Positions 1 through 7,556 of a stretch of DNA of 16,088 bases are shown here, in pieces. The notes beneath the pieces were generated by a model. The model was not told the origin of the DNA. It searched no databases and was given only the letters and a program-made list of their open reading frames with translations. Every line of letters begins with the position of its first letter. The stretch's first letter is position 1. The translations under genes were made by a program, and so were the position numbers. The DNA is from DASZIT01 sp036489495. GTDB lineage: Bacteria > Actinomycetota > Acidimicrobiia > Acidimicrobiales > RAAP-2. The stretch covers positions 1 to 16,088 of the forward strand of contig DASXFR010000095.1 of the NCBI GenBank assembly GCA_036489495.1, read 5' to 3'.

Positions 1-2
1 CT

Positions 3-911
3 GTCGACCCGAACGGCCAGCACGGAGGCCCGGCTCTTGACAACAACGCCGCCAACGGGACCTACAGCTGGACGACCACCGCCGAGCGGCTCCAGAGCGC
101 GGGGATCTCCTGGAAGTGCTACCAGCAATCGGACAACTACGGCACCAACGTCCTCGAGTTCTTGCGCCAGTTCATCGATGCCCCGCCATCGTCGAGCCTG
201 TACCAAAATGCTTTCGGCATCAGCAACCTCTTCGGCGGAGGAGCGGCCAGCGATCCCACCATGGCCTTCGAGGAGGACTGTGCGAAGGGCACCCTGCCCA
301 CCGTGAGCTGGATCTTCCCCACCAGTGTGGCGTCCGAGCACCCCTCGTTCCTGCCCGCCGCCGGCGCCCAGTTCGTGGCCTCGAAGATCGAGGCGCTGGC
401 CGCCAACCCGGATCTGTGGAATTCGACGGTCTTCATCCTCAACTATGACGAAAACGACGGCTTCTTCGACCACGTCCCCCCGATCACTCCTCCGGGAGGC
501 ACAGCTGACGAGTTCGTGTCCCTGAACTCCCCGGGTGGGACTCCCGGAGGTGGGCTTCCCATCGGCTCGGGGTTCCGGGTCCCCGCCATCATCGTGTCCC
601 CATGGACGGTGGGTGGTTATGTCTGCTCGGATCCGTTCGATCACACCTCCGCACTCCGGTTCATCGAGCGGGTCACCGGGGTCTCCGAGCCCAACATCAG
701 CGACTGGCGCCGCCGGACGTTTGGCGATTTCACCGCCGCGTTCCAGAAGGCCACCGAGCCGGCACCCTCCATTCCGGCGGCGACGGCATCGGCGACGGCG
801 GCCGAGCTGGCGTACCAGACAGCCCAGTCGAAGCTTCCGCTGCCCAGCTTCCCGGGGCAGGCGCAGACGGCCCCGGTCCAGGCCTCGGGGAAGCGGCCGC
901 CTATCGGGTGA
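3..911 (+). CDS. Phosphoesterase family protein (phospholipase C / acid phosphatase type), 3' part
   Basis: The reading frame is open from the first bases, so the N-terminus (signal peptide and first metal ligands) lies outside the window; about 302 residues remain, ending in TGA at 909-911. The sequence shows a TYSWTTTAERLQSAGISWK segment and, at 441-476, the NYDENDGFFDHV block followed by PPITPPGG. Both are hallmarks of the PF04185 phosphoesterase family, which includes bacterial phospholipases C and AcpA-like acid phosphatases. The Asp and His of the DEND...FFDH block belong to the metal/phosphate site in this family. Further on, FRVPAIIVSPWTVGG and FDHTSALRFIERVTGV are also typical. The last 60 residues are Ala/Pro-rich low-complexity sequence. 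Known members are exported by Tat or Sec and hydrolyse phosphate esters or phospholipids outside the membrane. Substrate cannot be decided from this part. Family assignment is firm. Confidence 0.9.
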   Translation, partial: VDPNGQHGGPALDNNAANGTYSWTTTAERLQSAGISWKCYQQSDNYGTNVLEFLRQFIDAPPSSSLYQNAFGISNLFGGGAASDPTMAFEEDCAKGTLPTVSWIFPTSVASEHPSFLPAAGAQFVASKIEALAANPDLWNSTVFILNYDENDGFFDHVPPITPPGGTADEFVSLNSPGGTPGGGLPIGSGFRVPAIIVSPWTVGGYVCSDPFDHTSALRFIERVTGVSEPNISDWRRRTFGDFTAAFQKATEPAPSIPAATASATAAELAYQTAQSKLPLPSFPGQAQTAPVQASGKRPPIG

Positions 912-913
912 TG

Positions 914-936
914 ACGGGGCCCTGGGGGCCCGCCGT
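914..936 (+). terminator. GC-rich hairpin after the phosphoesterase gene (possible terminator)
   Basis: Three bases after the phosphoesterase stop, ACGGGGCCC and GGGCCCGCCGT can form a strong imperfect stem with a loop of about 3 nt. There is no following T-tract, so this is at best a U-less actinobacterial-type terminator. It separates the phosphoesterase from the SDR gene, which has its own promoter candidate. Confidence 0.35.
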
Positions 937-970
937 CCTCCCGGCAGATGGTCGCCATCTCAAATTTCTG

Positions 971-985
971 TAGAACTAGCTTCTA
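971..985. promoter_or_regulatory. Inverted-repeat operator candidate upstream of the SDR gene
   Basis: TAGAACTAGCTTCTA has perfect 5-bp arms (TAGAA / TTCTA) around 5 nt. It overlaps a TANNNT-type -10 candidate, TATCGT at 984-989, which would start transcription near 996 and leave a leader of about 33 nt with a GTGAGG ribosome site. A repressor bound here would block that promoter. The arms resemble the TAGAAC..GTTCTA operators of TetR-family KstR in mycobacterial steroid catabolism, but the spacing here is one base longer, so the regulator's identity is only a suggestion. No regulator gene is in the window. Confidence 0.4.
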
Positions 986-1028
986 TCGTTCAAAAGAGCC
1001 GCCCATTGACAGTGAGGATCTGCGAGCG

Positions 1029-1886
1029 ATGACGACCCAAGCGCCTACCAATGTCCCTCCAATCGATGATTGGAACCGACTCCTCGATGAGCGCGTCGCC
1101 GTGGTGAGCGGCGGTGGCGACGGCATCGGTGCGGCGATCGCCCGTCTTTTCGCCGCCCACGGCGCGATTGTCGAAATTGCCGAGGCCGATGTCGAACGGG
1201 GGGCGAAGACGTGCGCGTCGATCGAGGCCGAGGGAGGATCGGCACGAGTGCATGTCCTCGACGTTATCGACGACGACTCGGTGGCCGCCTTTGCCGAAGA
1301 TGTATTGGCGAGGCGTGGCCGGGTTGACGTGGTCGTGAACAACGTCGGCGACTACCGGCCGTTGGTTCGTTTTCCTGAATCGACGCCCGAATCGTGGAAG
1401 GCGATGTACGACATCAACCTTCATCATGTCTTTGCTGTCACCCACGCATTCGTCGGCTCGATGATCGAGCAGGGGAGTGGCTCGATCGTCAACGTCCATT
1501 CGGTCGAGGGCATGCGCGGCTATCCCGGGGATCCGGTATACGGCGCCATGAAGGCGGCGGTCGCCCATTTCACGACGTGCCTCGCCGTCGGTCTCGGCCG
1601 AAACGGCATCCGGGTCAACGGCATCGGCCCCGATCTCACCCAGACGCCGCAGGTGGACTACCTCGCCGGCTCCGAGGATTCAGAGCATCTGTGGTCTTCG
1701 TGGGCGCCGGTGGGCCGCCTCGGCTGGCCCGATGACCAGGCGCGGGTCGCCCTGTTTCTGGCCTCCGATCTTTCGAGCTTCGTAACGGGTCACAACATCC
1801 CGGTGGATGGCGGCACCAAGGCCGGAGGTGGCTGGTTCTACTCGCCGACGGCGCATCGTTTCACCAACCGCCCGGCGACCCTGTAG
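1029..1886 (+). CDS. Short-chain dehydrogenase/reductase (SDR) family oxidoreductase
   Basis: A classical SDR of 285 residues from the ATG at 1029. This start is preferred over the in-frame ATG at 948 because GTGAGG (1012-1017) lies about 11 nt upstream and because the 27 extra residues would precede the Rossmann fold and run through the promoter/operator. The cofactor loop is SGGGDGIG (residues 27-34, Ser in place of the usual Thr), followed by the NNVG structural motif. The catalytic residues are visible: Ser158 in VNVHSVEG, Tyr171 and Lys175 in YGAMK. The ending with VDGG is usual for the family. It should oxidise or reduce an alcohol/ketone with NAD(P)(H) in the cytoplasm. Asp and Glu residues after the second strand (AEAD) favour NAD over NADP, which is an inference. 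Substrate is unknown. It is a single gene, convergent with the TfoX-like gene. Confidence 0.9.
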   Translation: MTTQAPTNVPPIDDWNRLLDERVAVVSGGGDGIGAAIARLFAAHGAIVEIAEADVERGAKTCASIEAEGGSARVHVLDVIDDDSVAAFAEDVLARRGRVDVVVNNVGDYRPLVRFPESTPESWKAMYDINLHHVFAVTHAFVGSMIEQGSGSIVNVHSVEGMRGYPGDPVYGAMKAAVAHFTTCLAVGLGRNGIRVNGIGPDLTQTPQVDYLAGSEDSEHLWSSWAPVGRLGWPDDQARVALFLASDLSSFVTGHNIPVDGGTKAGGGWFYSPTAHRFTNRPATL

Positions 1887-1945
1887 CCGCCAACATCTTG
1901 AATGGCGCGATCGGGAGCGCACGACGTCAACGCTCGGAGGGCTGC

Positions 1946-2291
1946 CTACGGTTTCTTCGGTGGCAGCGACCGGGCGTAGCCGACGCCTAGCCCGACCCAT
2001 CGTTCGAGTCTGCGTTTTGGTGTTCACTTCCGTCGATGTGACGCGCAACCACCCGGTCATCGGCCGCCCGCCCATCACGGCTATCTCCGCCGTGGTGGTG
2101 TCCACCAAGTGGTCGGACTTCTCGGGGTCGATTCGCACAAGGATGCCGCCCTGCCCACTGGCTGCGATCGCCATGTTGCCTCCGACCAAGAAGGCCAGTC
2201 CGCCGAACATCTTCATCTCCCGTATGCCGAATTCGGAGCCGAGAAGGTCACGGATGCGATTGGCCAAGTCCTCGTCGTAGGCCATGATCAT
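1946..2291 (-). pseudogene. TfoX N-terminal domain protein, frameshifted near its 3' end
   Basis: Reading leftwards from 2291 (or the in-frame ATG at 2285, giving MAYDEDLANRIRDLLG) the protein is a typical small TfoX_N (PF04993) protein: KMFGGLAFLVGGNMAIAA, then GGRPMTGWLRV. After the STEV segment the frame changes. The expected family tail LERWVGLGVGYARSLPP, ending KKP and stop, is present intact but in another frame, with its TAG at 1946-1948. Removing one base restores a single protein of about 114 residues, the usual length for the family. The likeliest place is the four-T run at 2015-2018. Without the correction the frame runs on to 1680, antisense into the SDR gene, as Arg-rich sequence of no family. 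It is either a recent inactivating mutation or a homopolymer sequencing error; the perfect tail argues that any mutation is very recent. These stand-alone proteins have no settled function, although the name comes from the competence regulator TfoX/Sxy. Confidence 0.75.
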
Positions 2292-2340
2292 GATGCTAGG
2301 TCGTGGCGCGTAGATGCGCGGCGCCTGTCATTGTCCCCGA

Positions 2341-2577
2341 TCAGTCCTCGGGGAGGGCAAAAAAATCCCGCTTGGCGGCCTTGTACCACCCCATTCCCGA
2401 AATGGGATGCCTCCACCGACCCTTCATCTCCTTCAGAGCACCTTCGTGAGCTTGATCACCTCCGGCGACGGTCTCCTTCAGATGCTTATCCTGCGCTTTT
2501 ATGACCTCATCAGCGGTATCTCCACGGAGCGGCAAATCACATGGTCCACCCAATTGCTTGCAGGTCATTGTTTTCAA
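2341..2577 (-). CDS. DUF1059 family small protein
   Basis: A 78-residue protein beginning KTMTCKQLGGPCD after the start residue and containing TADEVIKAQDKHLKE and MKGRWRHPISGMGWY. It matches the small DUF1059-type (PF06348) proteins, which begin with a TCxxLGG.CD block holding two conserved Cys. Function is unknown; the Cys pair could bind metal, which is inference. The start is probably TTG at 2577, because AAGGAAG (about 2584-2590) sits 6-7 nt before it, against about 15 nt before the ATG at 2568. The gene lies alone, 50 bp downstream of the TfoX-like gene on the same strand. Its codon usage is less GC-biased than that of the housekeeping genes further right. Confidence 0.75.
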   Translation of the reverse strand: MKTMTCKQLGGPCDLPLRGDTADEVIKAQDKHLKETVAGGDQAHEGALKEMKGRWRHPISGMGWYKAAKRDFFALPED

Positions 2578-2870
2578 GGCTCGCTTCCTTTCGTATTTGG
2601 TCGTCCAACCAGGATGAGTGAAACGGATAAGAGCGCTCTCTGCCGGTCACAGCCGCGATCGCCGTACACTCATACCGCTTGGTGCGAGCGATACGGCCCG
2701 AACTACAAAATCCCCGGGGGTTAGGACGGGGCGAGTCCTGGAGAGTGACCCCCATGCGTAAACCATAGGAGCGCGTTGCCATCGGATGCTTCTCCGATCC
2801 TGCTTGGTATCGCAGGGTCCGGCGTCAGGCGCCGAATCACCCGCGGCTATGACCGCGTGTCGATCAGGGG
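2578..2870. other. Intergenic stretch, no gene recognised
   Basis: About 290 bp between the DUF1059 gene and the monooxygenase stop. Open frames exist on both strands, but their translations show no domain. A short stem with CGGCG and CGCCG arms (2820-2834) lies beyond the monooxygenase stop on its downstream side and has no T-run, so it is only a weak terminator candidate. Confidence 0.4.
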
Positions 2871-4457
2871 TTATAGGGCGCTGGAGTGACGAGAACCCAG
2901 CATCGGTTGGTAGGTGGCCAAAGCCTCCAGATGGTCTCGGTCGGCACGGAGACCGATGTACCCGTCGGGCCGGACCGCCAACAGGGTGACGCCGGAAACG
3001 CCGAGACGATCAGCCGCATCTAGATCCAGTCGCGCCCACCCTTGATGACCGTCGACTTGTGTGGTGGCCACGATCGTTGCTCCCATCAGAGACGGGTGAG
3101 CTGCCGACCGCACCGAGGTGTTCAGCCTGGCAAGATCCTCGTGGTGAGCAGACGATCCGCCGATGAGCAGGGTGGTGTGGCCCGTGTGATGGGTCAGGTC
3201 GTGGAGGAGGCCGACCTCACCGCTCGCAAGTTGGACCTGGATCGTGCCTGGCAGCGGTTGTCCCGGATTGAGAGCCTCGTTCGTGTCTCCCATCACAATC
3301 GGCGAGTCCCGGTAGTCAATGTCGAGCTCGGCCTCGGCGATGACCTCCTGATGCCTCGTTGCCGGGTCGGCGAATACGGATCGAAGCATTTTGTCTCGGG
3401 CCCGTCGTTCGGCGGGATCGGTCAGGGTATGGGCGCGTTCGGCTTCATCCCCAGAGAGAGTGATCATTTCGGCCACCGGGCGCCGCTCCGCCTCGTAGCT
3501 CTCCAATAGTTTGGAGCTGCAATGGCCCCGGCAGACAAGGGCGAGCTTCCACGCAAGGTTGAAGGCATCTTGAACGCCGCTGTTCATCCCGTGGCCCTGG
3601 GATGGTGAGCAGACATGGGCCGCATCGCCGGCGAGGAGGATGGGGCCAGACTTGAATTGTGTCGCCACCTTCGTGTGGCAATGGAATCGATTCGGATTCG
3701 ATATGTCGGTCAGAGCCACCCCGCGGTGATAGCGCCGGATCGTGGAGGCTGCGTCAACCACGAGGTCGGACTCGGGAGAGCTCGGCCGCAGGTACACGCG
3801 CCAGCGTCGGTTGGGTAACGCGGTCATAATGACCGGGATCTCGTCGAGGTAGGCGTAGTTGACGTCGAATGCCTCCGGCCAGCCCGTCGCCGTGGCATCG
3901 AAAACCGCCCAGGGTTCGGGGATGTCATGACCGGCCAGGCCGATGCCGGCCAACTGGCGGGTGATGCTGTGGAGCCCGTCGCAGCCGACGACCCACTGGA
4001 ACGGGACCTCCTCCCGCGAACCGTCGCAATCGATGCCGGCAATGACGCCCTCCGGGTGGTGTTCCAATGTCACGAGGCGATGCGATCGGATGACTTCACC
4101 ACCCTGCTGGCGGAGATAGTCGGTCAGGATCGACTCTGTTACTTCCTCTGAAAGCCCGAGGTTGTAGCCGTGGCGGCTACCGCACGTCGAGAGATCGATC
4201 TCTCCGAGCAGGCTGCCCTGAGAGAGCAGACGGGCCGCCCTTTGCTTGACACCGGCGGCGAGGAAGGGCCGGAGAATGCCGAGGGACTCGAAGACCTCGA
4301 GTGAGCGTGGGTGCACCACCGTTGCCCGATCCCAGTGCATCGGCCCAGGTTCTGCGTCGATGAGACGGCATCCGACTCCGCGACGCTGGAGCTCAGCAGC
4401 CAGGAGCAGTCCGGTCGGTCCGGCGCCGACCACGAGGACGGGCGTATCAGCCGCCAT
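2871..4457 (-). CDS. FAD-dependent monooxygenase (aromatic hydroxylase type, PF01494)
   Basis: A flavoprotein hydroxylase of 528 residues, the usual size for PheA/TfdB/MhpA- or polyketide-hydroxylase-like enzymes. The start is ATG at 4457 (MAADTPVLVVGAG): GGAGGG lies about 8 nt upstream, and the FAD-binding GAGPTG loop then falls at residues 11-16, as expected. The frame is open upstream to 4553, but that part is Gly-rich and does not look coding. Visible motifs are the GxGxxG loop, the acidic end of strand 2 (LIDAE), the DG motif (VVGCDG, Asp160) and the GD motif (LLAGDAAHV, Asp278, followed by SPSQGHGMNSGVQDAFNLAW). The C-terminal part ends with VRPDGYIGLRAD, the thioredoxin-like domain of this group. 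It should use NAD(P)H and O2 to hydroxylate an aromatic ring in the cytoplasm. The substrate cannot be read. No ring-cleavage gene is adjacent. Confidence 0.92.
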   Translation of the reverse strand: MAADTPVLVVGAGPTGLLLAAELQRRGVGCRLIDAEPGPMHWDRATVVHPRSLEVFESLGILRPFLAAGVKQRAARLLSQGSLLGEIDLSTCGSRHGYNLGLSEEVTESILTDYLRQQGGEVIRSHRLVTLEHHPEGVIAGIDCDGSREEVPFQWVVGCDGLHSITRQLAGIGLAGHDIPEPWAVFDATATGWPEAFDVNYAYLDEIPVIMTALPNRRWRVYLRPSSPESDLVVDAASTIRRYHRGVALTDISNPNRFHCHTKVATQFKSGPILLAGDAAHVCSPSQGHGMNSGVQDAFNLAWKLALVCRGHCSSKLLESYEAERRPVAEMITLSGDEAERAHTLTDPAERRARDKMLRSVFADPATRHQEVIAEAELDIDYRDSPIVMGDTNEALNPGQPLPGTIQVQLASGEVGLLHDLTHHTGHTTLLIGGSSAHHEDLARLNTSVRSAAHPSLMGATIVATTQVDGHQGWARLDLDAADRLGVSGVTLLAVRPDGYIGLRADRDHLEALATYQPMLGSRHSSAL

Positions 4458-5039
4458 CCTTATGCCCTCCGACCCATGCCATTCACCGGGAGAGCCGCGT
4501 ACGTGAGGAGCTCCACCGCCAGAGTCAAACATACCCGTGCTGGTCATGATCATCCAGGAACGACACTACGGTTGTGGCTGCCCTAGAGGTCCAGCCTGGA
4601 GACACCGAGCCCACGTCGAAGCGGGAGGAGGTGGACTCCCACCCGCCAACACCCGATCGCGACAAAGAACCCTTCCATGACGCCTCCCGCCAGCGCAGTC
4701 CGGTTGATCGGCCACCAGCGCCGCTTCGCCGAGTCGATCGCACAGATAGACACTGAGTTGGAGTTCGCCTCGGGTGTTGCCATCGCCGCCCGCCGAGAGG
4801 AGGTTTTGGCTGCGGCCCGAGCTGCTTACGGCCCCAGTGAGGACTTCCGTGGGGTACGGGATGCCTGGGATGCCGTCTTTCCTGATGGCGTCTACAGCGC
4901 CTCCGGATTGACCGAGGCGAAGCGGCTGACTTAGTTGCTGAACGGTTATGGGCGCAGCGGGCCACTAACCCGGTGTTGTGGGGCCGGCACACTCGGACTG
5001 GGCTTCCCAGGGTCGACGGCAGATCCTCAAGTAGAACAA
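4458..5039. other. About 580 bp without a recognisable gene
   Basis: This lies between the monooxygenase start and the end of the SRPBCC gene. The first part holds the monooxygenase ribosome site and presumably its promoter. The rest includes one weak plus-strand open frame (4677-4934). Longer minus-strand open frames here translate to Arg/Ser/Pro-rich sequence typical of shadow frames. No RNA gene, repeat or mobile element was seen. Confidence 0.4.
4677..4934 (+). CDS. Doubtful small ORF, unknown
   Basis: An open frame of 85 codons from ATG at 4677 to TAG at 4932-4934. The translation has a protein-like balance of acidic, basic and aliphatic residues (VRLIGHQRRFAES, ASGVAIAARREEVLAAARAAYG, RDAWDAVFPDGVY). 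Immediately after the stop another frame continues with LVAERLWAQRATNPVLWGR, so the ORF may be the remnant of a longer gene broken by a one-base shift near 4930. No ribosome site is convincing and I recognise no family. It may not be a gene. Confidence 0.25.
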   Translation: MTPPASAVRLIGHQRRFAESIAQIDTELEFASGVAIAARREEVLAAARAAYGPSEDFRGVRDAWDAVFPDGVYSASGLTEAKRLT

Positions 5040-5498
5040 TCAATCCTTGAGGGATGAGGCGAGGCGCTCCAGGGTGAGACTCATCGTCGCACGGTTTCGC
5101 TCCGTGCGGTCATCGATGCCCGAGATCTTCTGGCTGAATTCGAGGGCGGACTCGGGCCGGAGGTCCTCACTCCACTCGGTAACCCGGCAACCCGATTCGG
5201 TCGGCTCGATCCGGTACCCCCAGGTGGAGTAGTGGAACTCCATCATCGAGCACTCGAAAGCGAACGCTCGCCCCGGGTCGGCCTCGATGACCTTGCCCTG
5301 CGTGGTCCATTCGTGCTCGCCATTTCGGTTGTGGCCGTCGAATGTGGCACCGACGACCGGACCGTCGAACCCTTCGTGCCACTCACAGGCGTGGCACTCA
5401 TCCGACCACTCGCCCATGCGAGTCACGTCGGAGATTGCGCTATATGCCAGCTCGGGCGCAGCGGCGATGTCTCGGGAGATTTCCAGGCTCTCGCTCAT
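5040..5498 (-). CDS. SRPBCC family protein (polyketide cyclase/dehydrase-like)
   Basis: A 152-residue protein beginning SESLEISRDIAAAPELAYSA after Met. This is the standard opening of SRPBCC/START-like proteins: a first beta strand, then a helix with the Asp/Thr-Met pattern SDVTRMGEWS. GPVVGATFDGHNRNGEHEW and GRAFAFECS follow, and the protein ends with a long C-terminal helix (ERNRATMSLTLERLASSLKD). The length is normal for a single-domain member. Such proteins have a hydrophobic cavity and bind or convert small lipophilic molecules, or act as uncharacterised helpers; the ligand is not predictable. It is transcribed divergently from the GNAT gene, with 154 bp between the start codons. Family placement is good, function open. 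Confidence 0.85.
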   Translation of the reverse strand: MSESLEISRDIAAAPELAYSAISDVTRMGEWSDECHACEWHEGFDGPVVGATFDGHNRNGEHEWTTQGKVIEADPGRAFAFECSMMEFHYSTWGYRIEPTESGCRVTEWSEDLRPESALEFSQKISGIDDRTERNRATMSLTLERLASSLKD

Positions 5499-5652
5499 GG
5501 TTGGAGTTCACTACAGGTCAGGGCAAGCTGTCGAGGCGGGCATGCGACTCATTCCCGGCGTTGTTGGGCAGCCTGGACCTGGCAAATGTGGGCACCTCCC
5601 GGATGGTCTGGCAGTGCCTTGCCACGGGCAACCGTATGCTGAACTGCTGAAC

Positions 5653-6150
5653 ATGAAGGACGTTCAGTATCGCTCGGCAGGGCCTGAGGACTTCACTTTT
5701 CTGGCGACGATGCTTGGCGAGGCAGCAGTCTGGCGCCCTGACAAGCCGACGCCGACCGCTGAGCAGGTGCTCGCCAATCCGGGCTATTCGACGTATCTCG
5801 CTGGATGGCCGAGGCCGGGCGATTATGGACTGATTGCAGAACAATACGCACCGGTGGGCGCGGCTTGGTATCGGACGTACACCGAGGCGAGCCATGGCTA
5901 CGGCTTTGTCGCCGAAGATATCCCCGAACTGTCGGTCGCAGTCATCGCGTCTCGTCGGCACGAAGGGATTGGTCGTCGGCTCCTGACCGACCTCATCAAC
6001 GCCAGTGATAGCCAGGGCTATCCAGCGCTGAGTCTCAGCGTGGCAGAGGCGAATCCAGCGCGCCGCCTCTATGAGTCGGTGGGCTTCGTCCCTGCTGAGA
6101 AGCACGGATCGACCTGGGCAATGGTCCGATACGCCGTTCGATTACGGTGA
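5653..6150 (+). CDS. GNAT family N-acetyltransferase
   Basis: 165 residues from ATG at 5653 (MKDVQYRSAGPEDFTFLATM, a typical GNAT opening). The same frame is open upstream to 5287, but that part lies antisense to the SRPBCC gene and is not counted. The acetyl-CoA pyrophosphate loop of motif A is RRHEGIG (residues 101-107), after the beta-4 strand LSVAVIAS. Motif B appears as NPARRLYESVGFVP near the C-terminus. It transfers an acetyl group from acetyl-CoA to an amine; acceptor unknown. No Shine-Dalgarno sequence is obvious. A TATGCT box at 5635-5640 could be a -10 element giving a leader of only a few bases. It stands alone, with 187 bp before the next gene. Confidence 0.88.
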   Translation: MKDVQYRSAGPEDFTFLATMLGEAAVWRPDKPTPTAEQVLANPGYSTYLAGWPRPGDYGLIAEQYAPVGAAWYRTYTEASHGYGFVAEDIPELSVAVIASRRHEGIGRRLLTDLINASDSQGYPALSLSVAEANPARRLYESVGFVPAEKHGSTWAMVRYAVRLR

Positions 6151-6337
6151 CCCTCGACTGGCGCTATCCTCTTTGGCTTCATTCAAGCCGAGCGATCGCG
6201 CGTCGATTGGAACTGAGGCGAAACCACTGCTGCTGTACGCTTTGTATCGGTCCGGGGCGTTCATGGCGATCCGTCCGGACCGAGAGCGTTGTCGCAATAG
6301 CCGAGGGCGTTTCCCTCGCGCCGAGAGGAGCGCAATC

Positions 6338-7249
6338 GTGTCCCAGCAACCCACACGTGTCGACTTTCCCAGCGCAGGAGGCGTGGCGATCGCCGCCTAC
6401 CGCTGGGACCCGGACGGCCCGCCCCACTCGATCGCCCAGATCGTCCACGGCCTCGGTGAGCATGCTCTGCGTTACAGGCCTCTGGCCGAGCAGTTGGCGG
6501 CTCGCGGTTTCGTTGTCTACTCTCACGACCACCGTGGCCACGGCGCAACCCTGATCGAAGGCCATGAGCCGGGTGTGATCGGCAAGGACGGCTGGAACGA
6601 GCTGGTGACCGACGTCGGGCGGATGGGCCACCTCGCGCGCACCGCCTACCCGTCCCTGAAGCTTGTGCTCGTCGCTCACAGCCTCGGGTCGTTCGCCAGC
6701 CAGCAGCTCTTGCTCAAGCACAGTTTCGAGTTCGATGCCGTGGCGTTGTCCGGCACTGCGGCTCTGGATCTGCTCGAGCCGGCGCTGGACCTGGATGCCC
6801 CGCTCGAGCTGTCGTTGTTCAACGGAGCGTTCCAGCCGGCCCGCACCGACTTTGACTGGCTCAGTCGGGATGAGGCCGAGGTGGACGCCTACATCGCCGA
6901 CCCGCTGTGCGGCTTCGGGCTCGACGTCCCTGGCGTCAAGTCGCTCTTCGCGGGAGCGCGGCAGCTGGCCGACAACGCGCTGGTCTCATCCATGCGTCCG
7001 GACCTGCCGATTTACATCACGGTTGGCGACAAGGATCCTGTCAACGGGCAACTCGCTCTGGTCCACGCCCTGGTCGACCGGTACGAGAAGGCGGGGCTGA
7101 GCGATGTCACGCTCAAGGTGTGGGAGGACGCCCGGCACGAGGTATTCAACGAGACCAATCGCGATGAGGTCTTCGCCGACCTCTTCGCCTGGATCGACCA
7201 GAAGCTGGGCGACCAACTGCTGGGTCGGGGCGAGCTTCATGAACCGTGA
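6338..7249 (+). CDS. Alpha/beta hydrolase, monoacylglycerol lipase / lysophospholipase-like
   Basis: 303 residues from GTG at 6338, chosen because AGGAG (6326-6330) lies 7 nt upstream. The frame is open further upstream, but that stretch overlaps the GNAT gene and is not protein-like. The pattern of the Hydrolase_4 family (PF12146) is clear: the oxyanion segment IVHGLGEHALRY, then YSHDHRGHG, the nucleophile elbow AHSLGS with Ser115, the acid Asp233 in VGDKDPVN, and His267 in DARHEVFNE. Known members cleave monoacylglycerols or lysophospholipids in the cytoplasm or at the membrane. The elbow lacks the usual GHSxGG glycines (Ala before His, Ser after LG), a mild oddity. The last residues, after about WIDQKLGD, appear to be out-of-frame translation of a neighbouring amidohydrolase fragment, so the natural C-terminal tail has probably been replaced by a deletion. 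Confidence 0.9.
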   Translation: MSQQPTRVDFPSAGGVAIAAYRWDPDGPPHSIAQIVHGLGEHALRYRPLAEQLAARGFVVYSHDHRGHGATLIEGHEPGVIGKDGWNELVTDVGRMGHLARTAYPSLKLVLVAHSLGSFASQQLLLKHSFEFDAVALSGTAALDLLEPALDLDAPLELSLFNGAFQPARTDFDWLSRDEAEVDAYIADPLCGFGLDVPGVKSLFAGARQLADNALVSSMRPDLPIYITVGDKDPVNGQLALVHALVDRYEKAGLSDVTLKVWEDARHEVFNETNRDEVFADLFAWIDQKLGDQLLGRGELHEP

Positions 7250-7556
7250 GGATGCAGTTAACCGCCACCTCGTCGGCGTCGACAGGATCATGTGGGGCAG
7301 TGACTTCCCACACGAGGAGGGCACCTATCCGTTCACTCGGGAGGCGCTCGCTAACACCTACTCGGGCATGGACCCAGACGAGGTAGCGAGGATGGTCGGT
7401 GGCAACGCCGCTCTCGTATACGGATTCGACCTGGATCGTCTGGGTCGGATCGCCGTCAAGATCGGACCGGAGGTGGGCATGGTGGCGCAACCGATCAACA
7501 GTCCGCCCGACTCAGCAAGCCGGGCCTTTGTACCCCGCTCTGCCACATTGTCCTAG
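7215..7556 (+). pseudogene. C-terminal remnant of an amidohydrolase (Amidohydro_2 family)
   Basis: From codon 7215 the frame reads NCWVGASFM, then GVDRIMWGSDFPHEEGTYP with the family's metal-site Asp in SDFPH. It continues with DPDEVARMVGGNAALVYGFDLD, the standard end of the Amidohydro_2 (PF04909) metal-dependent hydrolases/decarboxylases. Only about 113 codons remain of a family that is usually 300-400 residues, and the N-terminal HxH metal ligands are absent. An ATG at 7239 overlaps the end of the hydrolase gene, but the truncated product would lack most of the barrel and cannot be an active enzyme. Recognisable sequence starts about where the hydrolase loses its own similarity, which places a deletion junction near 7210-7215. 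The last 20-30 codons are less typical. It may be translated but is best seen as a broken gene. Confidence 0.75.

Noticed and set aside
2000..2012. GTTCGAGTC shared with the T arm of tRNA-Ala, a possible attachment-site copy
   Set aside because: Only about 9 nt match, and they are explained by conserved codons of the TfoX-like tail; no integrase is near.
2537..2782. 81-codon minus-strand frame upstream of the DUF1059 gene
   Set aside because: It overlaps the DUF1059 gene in another frame and shows no domain; composition is that of a chance frame.
4525..5043. 172-codon minus-strand frame in the gap upstream of the monooxygenase
   Set aside because: Arg/Ser-rich, no ribosome site, no domain; it overlaps the monooxygenase leader. 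Judged a chance frame.
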